Shown here one piece after another: positions 1 through 5,258 of a DNA stretch of 10,746 bases; the first letter of the stretch is position 1, and each line of letters opens with the position of its first letter. Under the pieces are notes generated by a model. That model worked only from the letters and a program-made list of their open reading frames with translations, made no database searches and had not been told where the DNA came from. The DNA comes from Pirellulales bacterium (GTDB lineage Bacteria > Planctomycetota > Planctomycetia > Pirellulales > JALHLM01), in NCBI GenBank assembly GCA_022844585.1, contig JALHLM010000175.1:1-10746 (forward strand). Direction: 5' to 3'. The position numbers and the translations under genes are program-made.

Positions 1-68
1 TTTGAACCACTTTCGCGGGGCACGATGCGCGTGTTATTCTGCCAAAGCCGTGCGGTTCCAACAAAATT

Positions 69-72
69 GAGG
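69..72 (+). promoter_or_regulatory. Ribosome-binding site of the lipoprotein gene
   Basis: GAGG lies 9 nt before the ATG at 82 and only 3 nt before the ATG at 76. The spacing favours 82 as the start. A similar TGAGGTA context stands before the next gene. Confidence 0.55.
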
Positions 73-81
73 TACATGTTC

Positions 82-735
82 ATGCGATCGTTTTCAATGG
101 TTTGGATATTGGCGTGCCTTGCTTTGTGTGGCTGCGATAGTGGGCAGCCCGCTCCCGTGGTGACCACCATGCCAGCACCCGCACCGCCTCCACCACCTCC
201 GGCGATGATCCCCCCTGCGGGCCCCGCTGCACCGGTAAGCTTACAACTTGCCGATGGCACGTCGGTCGAACTAGAAGAGAAACTGTTCTTTGACGGGCGT
301 CTCGCGCTGCTATTTCCGACTGGCTTTGAGGAAATGCCGGATGAAGTGCGCACTGCGAAGTATGCGAGTGAACGTGGACCACAGCTTGTATACTCCTTCG
401 GCCGCGGCAAAGTGGACTTAACCTTCACCCGAACTGCCGATCGAATGACGCAACGGGACCTGCCCGGCTATCCAGATGCATTCCGCCGCATCGTAAAGGT
501 GGCGAACCCGGCGTTGGAGGTCACACTTGCGGAAATGCGCAACGTCAACGGCCGGACTTGCAGTTGGTTTGAAACGGCCGCGCAGGCTCAGGAAACGCGA
601 TACCTTGGCACTCAACTTGGCCTGAGCGTTGACGATCGGCTTTGGATCGTGGGCTGGAACATCATCTCTGAAGAAGAAGCAAATTGGGCGGACGTCGGCG
701 ATCGCATTTTGAATTCCGTACGCATCCTGAGGTAA
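82..735 (+). CDS. Small secreted lipoprotein, possible PsbP/DcrB-like fold
   Basis: A 217-residue protein of unknown function. In-frame ATGs also exist at 25 and 76, but 82 has the best spaced ribosome-binding site and gives a compact lipoprotein signal: MRS, a hydrophobic stretch, then LCGC as lipobox with Cys17 as the predicted lipidated residue. After it comes a Pro/Ala-rich linker (about residues 21-51, including a run of six prolines), as expected for a tether. The remaining ~165 residues form one domain with alternating beta-like stretches, a 'FPTGF' segment near its start, a 'VNG' turn and a C-terminal 'W..VGDRILNSVRI' helix. That layout resembles the PsbP/DcrB/Mog1 fold, but this is pattern inference only. 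It ends 5 nt before the aminotransferase and is probably co-transcribed with it. The lipid anchor suggests a membrane-attached protein outside the cytoplasm. Confidence 0.75.
   Translation: MRSFSMVWILACLALCGCDSGQPAPVVTTMPAPAPPPPPPAMIPPAGPAAPVSLQLADGTSVELEEKLFFDGRLALLFPTGFEEMPDEVRTAKYASERGPQLVYSFGRGKVDLTFTRTADRMTQRDLPGYPDAFRRIVKVANPALEVTLAEMRNVNGRTCSWFETAAQAQETRYLGTQLGLSVDDRLWIVGWNIISEEEANWADVGDRILNSVRILR
729..732 (+). promoter_or_regulatory. Ribosome-binding site of the aminotransferase gene
   Basis: GAGG, 8 nt before the ATG at 741, overlaps the last codons of the lipoprotein gene, whose stop is TAA at 733-735. It supports 741 rather than the in-frame start at 684, which lies inside the upstream gene. 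Confidence 0.6.
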
Positions 736-740
736 ACCGC

Positions 741-2060
741 ATGTCGCGTTTGGCAACTGATCGCGATGTCACTCCGCTGGAGGCGAGCGCCTCGGCGCGA
801 TCGTGGAGCGTCTTTCCCGCCGGGTCGAATGGCGAATTCAATCTCCCGCGCGAATTGAGCATCGTGATTGCGCGCGGCGAGGGTTGCCGTCTTTGGGACA
901 CCGAGGGACGCGAGTTCCTCGATTTCTCGTTGGGCTGGGGTTCCGTGTTGGTCGGCCATGCCGATCCGCGGATCACGGCGGCCGTGGTGCGGCAAGCGCC
1001 GTTGGGTAGCAACTTCGCCTATGTGACGGAAAACTCGCTGCGCTTGGCCGAGGAGTTGGTACGGCTCAGCCCGGCCTGCGATCGCGTGCGATTCTGCGCT
1101 TCGGGCACCGAGGCGACGATGTACTGCCAGCGTCTGGCGCGCGCGGCCAGCGGACGGATGAAGATTCTCAAGTTCGAAGGCGCCTACCACGGCGCGAACG
1201 AGATCGGCGTGACGAGCCTCTTTGGCGCGAAGCTGAAGGACTGGCCGCAACCGGAACCGTTGGGCGATGGGATCGCCGCGATCGTGGAACCGCACGTGCT
1301 CGTGGCGCCGTTCAACGATCTCGCCACGACGGGACGGATTCTCGCGGAGAACGCTCAGGAGTTGGCGGCCGTGATCGTGGAGCCGTTGCACCGCTGTCTG
1401 CCGCCGCAACCGGGTTTTCTGGCGGGCTTGCGAAAGCTGTGCGATGACCATGGCGTGCTGCTGATCTTCGACGAAGTTGTCACCGGCTTCCGCATGGCGT
1501 ACGCCGGCGCGCAGGAATACTACGGCGTCGTTCCGGATCTCGTGGCCTACGGCAAGGCGCTCGGCGGAGGCTATTCGATCGGCGCCTTCGGCGGCCGGAT
1601 CGACATCATGGAACTGGTAGCCGAAAGCCGGCTCAATCGCGACAAATACGTTTGGACCGCCTCGACACTGGGCGGCAACCCGATTTCGTCCGCGGCAGCA
1701 CTCGCCACGCTGGAAGTGCTTCGCGGCCCGAACGTCTATCCACGATTGCACATGCTCGGCGCCTATCTCCGAGACGGCATGACCCGCGTCTTGCGCGAAT
1801 TGAGCGTCCCGGCGCAAGTCATCGGCGACGGCCCATTGGCGCAGATCGCCTTCGCCACGGGCCCGCTAGCCAGTTCGCGCGACATCTGGCGCGGCGATTC
1901 CGCATCAGGCCGGGCCATGATGCTTGCACTCTTCGCCCGCGGCGTGTTCCTCAATCCGCTCGGCACGAAGCTCTACATCTCCCTCGCGCACGACGAAGCA
2001 ATCTGCGACGAATTCCTGAATCGCCTCCGCGACGCGCTCGTGGAACTTAAACAAGCGTAA
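741..2060 (+). CDS. Class III PLP-dependent aminotransferase (GSA aminomutase-like)
   Basis: A 439-residue fold-type I pyridoxal-phosphate enzyme, about the usual length for class III aminotransferases. Visible family marks are the cofactor-binding SGTEAT (121-126), 'FEGAYHG', the DEVVTGFR motif with cofactor-contacting Asp244, the Schiff-base Lys272 in 'AYGKALGGG', and 'TLGGNP' after it. 'SGTEATM', 'KFEGAYHG' and 'GGGYSIGAFGG' are closest to glutamate-1-semialdehyde 2,1-aminomutase (HemL) and related beta-amino acid aminotransferases. It departs from HemL elsewhere, for example 'GGNPISSAAA' in place of the usual SGNPLAMAAG-like segment, so I do not call it hemL. Expected role is cytoplasmic amino-group transfer on an unidentified substrate. 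It follows the lipoprotein by 5 nt. The start at 741 rests on the RBS and on avoiding overlap with the upstream gene. The class is secure; the substrate is unknown. Confidence 0.88.
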   Translation: MSRLATDRDVTPLEASASARSWSVFPAGSNGEFNLPRELSIVIARGEGCRLWDTEGREFLDFSLGWGSVLVGHADPRITAAVVRQAPLGSNFAYVTENSLRLAEELVRLSPACDRVRFCASGTEATMYCQRLARAASGRMKILKFEGAYHGANEIGVTSLFGAKLKDWPQPEPLGDGIAAIVEPHVLVAPFNDLATTGRILAENAQELAAVIVEPLHRCLPPQPGFLAGLRKLCDDHGVLLIFDEVVTGFRMAYAGAQEYYGVVPDLVAYGKALGGGYSIGAFGGRIDIMELVAESRLNRDKYVWTASTLGGNPISSAAALATLEVLRGPNVYPRLHMLGAYLRDGMTRVLRELSVPAQVIGDGPLAQIAFATGPLASSRDIWRGDSASGRAMMLALFARGVFLNPLGTKLYISLAHDEAICDEFLNRLRDALVELKQA

Positions 2061-2064
2061 CGCG

Positions 2065-2242
2065 TTTGAACCGCGGAGGCGCTGAGACGCAGAGGACTTC
2101 ACCGCGAAACATGCGAAATGGCGCGAAAGACTTGAGTTCAATTCAACGTTAGCGAAACCAGCTTTGGCGATTGCCATTTTTCGCGTCATTTCGCGAATTT
2201 CGCGGTCAAACTCTCCTCCCCTCAGCGTCTCCGCGGTTCAAA
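2065..2242. repeat. Long imperfect inverted repeat filling a convergent gap
   Basis: Left arm 2065-2130 and right arm 2177-2242 pair without gaps: 52 of 66 positions match by hand count. Perfect blocks are TTTGAACCGCGGAG (2065-2078 with 2229-2242), CGCTGAG (2080-2086 with 2221-2227), ACCGCGAAA (2101-2109 with 2198-2206), GCGAAATG (2113-2120 with 2187-2194) and CGCGAAA (2122-2128 with 2179-2185). The loop is about 46 nt. The element begins 4 nt after the aminotransferase stop and ends 5 nt before the regulator stop, so it fills the gap between convergent genes. It may act as a two-way terminator, but no clean T-run follows. The GCGGAG..GACGCAGAGG wording resembles dispersed intergenic palindromes I recall from planctomycete genomes; copy number here is unknown. 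Confidence 0.85.
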
Positions 2243-2247
2243 ACCGT

Positions 2248-3645
2248 TTAGAGCCCGAAGTCTTTGATCTTGCGGTAGAGCGTGCGTTCGCCGATGCCGA
2301 GCATGCGGGCGGCTTCTTCGCGGTTGCCGCCGGTGGCTTTGAGCGTTTCGGCGATGAAAGCGAGTTCGATTTCTTCGAGCGACTTGCCGACCATCGAGGC
2401 GAAGCTCTGCGAGGTGACCGGCAGCGCGGCTTCCGCGGCGGCGTCGGTGGGCTCGGCCAGTTCGCTCGGCAGGTCGTCGAGATCGAGCGTGCCGTCGCCG
2501 TCGACAACGACCATGCTTTCGATCACGTTGCGTAGTTGCCGCACGTTGCCGGGCCAGTGAAAGGCCATCAACCGGCGGCGCGCGGCCGTCGACATGGCGC
2601 GAATTTGCTTTTCATGCCGCTTCGCGAAGAAGCGGATGAAGTGATCGATCAGCAGCGGAATGTCTTCGCGCCGATCGATCAGTCGCGGCAACACCACCGT
2701 GACCACCTTTAAGCGATGGTACAGATCTTCGCGAAACGTACCGGCGGCCACGGCGTCTTCCAAATTGCGATTCGTCGCGGAGAGAATCCGCACGTTCACC
2801 TTCACAGATTCGTTCGCCCCGAGTCGCGTGATCTCGCCGCTTTCCAACACGCGCAGCAATTTGATCTGCGTGGCCAGCGGCATGTCGCCGACTTCATCCA
2901 GAAACAGCGTGCCGCCGTGCGCGTACTCGAACTTGCCGACGCGATCGCGCGCGTCGGTGAACGCGCCTGGGATGCTGCCGAACAGCTCCCCTTCGAGAAT
3001 CGTCTCGCTCAATGCCGCGCAGTTGAGGGCGACAAAGTGTTTGGTCTTGCGCGGGCTGTTTTGATGGATTGCCTGGGCGACGAGTTCTTTGCCGGTGCCG
3101 GTTTCGCCTTGGATCAGCACGCTGGCGTTGGTCGGCGCGACGCGCTTCAGGCGGTCGATCACCTGGTTCATCGCCACACTGGAACCGACGACTCCCTCGA
3201 AGCCGAACCGCTCGTCGAGCCGGCGATTCAGTTCCAAGTTCGTGCGCCGTAGCCGGCCGCTCTCGACAGCCCGTTCGGAAACCGCGCGGAGTTGGGCCAG
3301 ATCGAGCGGCTTGAGCAGGTAGTTGAACGCCCCCTTTTGAATCGCCTGCACGGCCGAGGGGACGGTGCCATGCCCGGTGACTAAGATCACCTCGGCCTCC
3401 GGCAATTCCCGTTTCGCCTGTTCGAGAATCTCCAGCCCGCCGATGTCGCTCATCATCAGGTCGGTGATGACGAGATCGAAGACGTCATTTTCGATCTTCG
3501 CCGCGCCGGCGCTGCCCGAGGTGGCCACGGTGCATTCGTAGCCAATACGTTCCAGGCTCTCGGCGACAACCTGAGCATGTGCTTCGTCGTTATCGATAAT
3601 CAGCGCCCGCACCGGGGCATCTTTGGCGACGCTCATGAGCGGCAT
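2248..3645 (-). CDS. Sigma-54-type response regulator (NtrC family) with GAFTDA loop
   Basis: A 465-residue three-domain regulator. The receiver domain (about 12-125) has the phospho-acceptor Asp62 in 'VITDLMM', then 'VTGHG' and 'LLKP'. Its acidic pocket reads IDNDE, with Asn19 where many receivers have the second Asp. The AAA+ domain (about 150-380) has Walker A GETGTGKE, Walker B 'GGTLFLDEVGD' and 'REDLYHRL' with arginine-finger-type residues. A Fis-type helix-turn-helix ends the protein ('NREEAARMLGIGERTLYRKIKDFGL' region). The sigma-54 contact loop reads GAFTDA (227-232) instead of GAFTGA, preceded by Pro not Lys. ATGs at 3645 and 3636 are both plausible and neither has a clear RBS. The longer reading from 3795 translates repeat DNA and is not used. 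No partner histidine kinase and no consensus -24/-12 promoter is in the window. It lies downstream of sucB beyond a 202-nt repeat-filled gap, so its targets are unknown. Confidence 0.9.
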   Translation of the reverse strand: MPLMSVAKDAPVRALIIDNDEAHAQVVAESLERIGYECTVATSGSAGAAKIENDVFDLVITDLMMSDIGGLEILEQAKRELPEAEVILVTGHGTVPSAVQAIQKGAFNYLLKPLDLAQLRAVSERAVESGRLRRTNLELNRRLDERFGFEGVVGSSVAMNQVIDRLKRVAPTNASVLIQGETGTGKELVAQAIHQNSPRKTKHFVALNCAALSETILEGELFGSIPGAFTDARDRVGKFEYAHGGTLFLDEVGDMPLATQIKLLRVLESGEITRLGANESVKVNVRILSATNRNLEDAVAAGTFREDLYHRLKVVTVVLPRLIDRREDIPLLIDHFIRFFAKRHEKQIRAMSTAARRRLMAFHWPGNVRQLRNVIESMVVVDGDGTLDLDDLPSELAEPTDAAAEAALPVTSQSFASMVGKSLEEIELAFIAETLKATGGNREEAARMLGIGERTLYRKIKDFGL

Positions 3646-3701
3646 GATAGCGGATAACGGCGGAAGTTGCGAAAGGGGCGGTGGGTGGACGGAGGAGTAG
3701 A

Positions 3702-3748
3702 GGAGTAAAGGAGAAGGGGAGTAAAGGAGAAGGGGAGTAAAGGAGAAG
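3702..3748. repeat. 16-bp tandem repeat, nearly three copies
   Basis: Unit GGAGTAAAGGAGAAGG occurs at 3702-3717 and 3718-3733, with a third copy of 15 matching bases at 3734-3748. The copies are identical, which suggests recent slippage or duplication inside the larger polypurine element. Confidence 0.9.
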
Positions 3749-3755
3749 CCGAATA

Positions 3756-3775
3756 GTTCGACTCGCTTGTCGAAC
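3756..3775. repeat. Perfect 7-bp hairpin in the core of the polypurine element
   Basis: GTTCGAC (3756-3762) and GTCGAAC (3769-3775) are perfect inverted copies with a 6-nt loop TCGCTT. They lie between the two arms of the polypurine/polypyrimidine repeat. They are followed by TTGCAAAATGGCAC (3780-3793), which is not low-complexity and may be part of the same element's core. Confidence 0.7.
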
Positions 3776-3847
3776 CATGTTGCAAAATGGCACACTGCTC
3801 TAGCTGCTTCTTCGCTCCTCTACTCCTATTCTCCTTTACTCCTCCCC

Positions 3848-5125
3848 CTACAGCTCCAACAGAATCCGCGACGGCTCCTCCACTAACTCCTTGATCTGCT
3901 TCAGGAACGTCACCGCTTCGCGGCCGTCGACGATGCGGTGGTCGTAGGTGAGTGCGAGGTACATCATCGGGCGAATTACTACTTGGCCGTCGCGGGCGAC
4001 CGGGCGGTCCTGGATCGCGTGCAGGCCGAGGATGCCGCTTTGGGGCGGGTTGACGATGGGCGTCGAAAGCATCGAGCCGAACACGCCGCCGTTGGAGATG
4101 GTGAACGTGCCGCCTTGCAACTCGGCCAGGCCGATCTTGTTTTCACGGGCGCGGGCGCCGAAATCCGCGATCGCCAATTCGATTTCGGCGAAGCTCATCC
4201 GCTCGGCGTTGCGGAGGATCGGCACGACGAGTCCCTTGCCGCCGCTGACGGCGATGCCGATGTCGTAGTAGTTGCGATAGGCGATCGTCGTGCCGCGAAT
4301 CTCCGCGTTCAATTGCGGCGTGCCCTTCAGCGCTTCGATCGTCGCTTTAATGAAGAACGACATGAAGCCCACCTTCACGCCGTGCTTCTTTTGGAACGAT
4401 TCCTGGTGCGTCTTGCGGAGCGCCATCACCGCGGACATGTCGACTTCGTTGAACGTCGTGAGCAGCGCCGCCGACTGTTGCGCTTCCACGAGCCGTTGCG
4501 CGACCCGTTGCCGCAGCGGACTCATCGGCACGATCTCTTCGCCACGATCTTCCGAGGGCAAGCCAACCGTCTGCACAAAAACTTGCGTCGACGTCGGCGG
4601 CGGCACGGTGGCCATCGCGGCCGATTGCACGGCCGGCGCGGTCTCGCGGGCGTTGGCGGCGTAGCGATCGACATCTTCCTTCAACAACCGTCCGCCGGGA
4701 CCGCTGGCGGCGACGCGCTCGGCGGGGATTCCCTGTTCCGCCAACGCTCGCCGCGCCGAGGGCATCACGTGGGTCGTCTCCGCCGGGGCCGAACGAGGCG
4801 GAACCGACGTTGGTCCATTCGTTGGCGCACCTGTCGCTGCCGCGGGTTCCGGTGCAGGCTTAGCCGGCTCCGACGCTGTCGCAGCGCCTTGCGGCGCGAG
4901 TTGCCCGATCACTTCGCCGACCTTAGCGCTTTCGCCTTGCTTGCGCAGCACTTGTTCCAGCACGCCAGCCTCCGGCGCGACGAGTTCGACGGTGGCCTTG
5001 TCGGATTCAATTTCCGCCAACACCTCGTCCTTGCGAACCGCCTGGCCTGGCTGCTTGAACCACTGGCCGATCTGGACTTCGGTAATCGATTCGCCAACGG
5101 CGGGAACTTTGAGGGGGATGGACAT
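3848..5125 (-). CDS. sucB: 2-oxoglutarate dehydrogenase E2, dihydrolipoyl succinyltransferase
   Basis: A 425-residue E2 that transfers the succinyl group from E1 through lipoyl-lysine to CoA in the cytoplasmic 2-oxoglutarate dehydrogenase complex. Domains in order: one N-terminal lipoyl domain (about 1-75) with lipoylated Lys43 in 'EIESDKATVEL'; an Ala/Pro/Thr-rich linker (about 78-115); a peripheral subunit-binding domain ('PSARRALAEQGI...GPGGRLLKEDV', about 121-155); a second linker; and the catalytic acyltransferase domain to the end. Its active-site motif 'YDHRIVDG' has His396 and Asp400. A single lipoyl domain and this length fit SucB (OdhB) rather than pyruvate dehydrogenase E2, and the gene lies directly downstream of sucA, which settles the assignment. 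The start ATG is at 5125; only a weak GAGA-like sequence precedes it. The 133-nt leader from the sucA stop contains two hairpins. The E3 gene is not in this window. Confidence 0.95.
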   Translation of the reverse strand: MSIPLKVPAVGESITEVQIGQWFKQPGQAVRKDEVLAEIESDKATVELVAPEAGVLEQVLRKQGESAKVGEVIGQLAPQGAATASEPAKPAPEPAAATGAPTNGPTSVPPRSAPAETTHVMPSARRALAEQGIPAERVAASGPGGRLLKEDVDRYAANARETAPAVQSAAMATVPPPTSTQVFVQTVGLPSEDRGEEIVPMSPLRQRVAQRLVEAQQSAALLTTFNEVDMSAVMALRKTHQESFQKKHGVKVGFMSFFIKATIEALKGTPQLNAEIRGTTIAYRNYYDIGIAVSGGKGLVVPILRNAERMSFAEIELAIADFGARARENKIGLAELQGGTFTISNGGVFGSMLSTPIVNPPQSGILGLHAIQDRPVARDGQVVIRPMMYLALTYDHRIVDGREAVTFLKQIKELVEEPSRILLEL

Positions 5126-5146
5126 GGACGTTCTCGAATGTGCGAT

Positions 5147-5163
5147 GGTTCAGTCGGTGAACC
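5147..5163 (-). promoter_or_regulatory. Small perfect hairpin in the sucB leader
   Basis: In the sucB sense direction, GGTTCA and TGAACC form a 6-bp stem around the loop CCGAC, ending 21 nt before the sucB ATG. It sits just downstream of the 31-bp palindrome. It may influence ribosome access or mRNA processing; that is inference. Confidence 0.5.
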
Positions 5164-5181
5164 GAATCTGTTTTGGGTGGC

Positions 5182-5253
<72 letters not shown>

Positions 5254-5258
5254 CATGG

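Larger units (their letters stand above)
3691..3848. repeat. Polypurine/polypyrimidine inverted repeat element
   Basis: The left side (3691-3748) is almost all purine on the + strand (GGAGGAGTAGAGGAGTAAAG, then tandem units). The right side (about 3811-3848) is pyrimidine-rich and complementary in several registers: AGGAGTAGAGGAG at 3693-3705 pairs with 3815-3827, and GGAGTAAAGGAG (3702-3713 and its two tandem copies) pairs with 3831-3842. About 60 nt separate the arms. The right arm reaches the sucB stop codon (3848-3850). The element fills most of the gap between sucB and the regulator. It could form a stem in the transcript downstream of sucB or unusual DNA structure; neither is shown. No gene is visible in this gap. 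Confidence 0.75.

Noticed and set aside
25..81. Upstream starts (25 and 76) for the lipoprotein.
   Set aside because: They would place a charged extension before the signal peptide, and the RBS spacing fits 82 better.
612..1817. A 401-codon open frame antisense to the aminotransferase.
   Set aside because: It overlaps a well-supported enzyme, its translation is Arg/Ala/His-rich with no recognisable motif, and long antisense frames are expected in GC-rich genes.
3646..3795. N-terminal extension of the response regulator from an ATG at 3795.
   Set aside because: The extra 50 residues are Ser/Pro/Leu-rich translation of the polypurine repeat and precede a complete receiver domain.
3788..3806. 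Possible sigma-54 promoter beginning TGGCAC.
   Set aside because: The -24-like TGGCAC is present, but there is no GC at the required -12 spacing; the nearest GC is displaced by 2 nt. It also points away from the regulator, towards the sucB stop.
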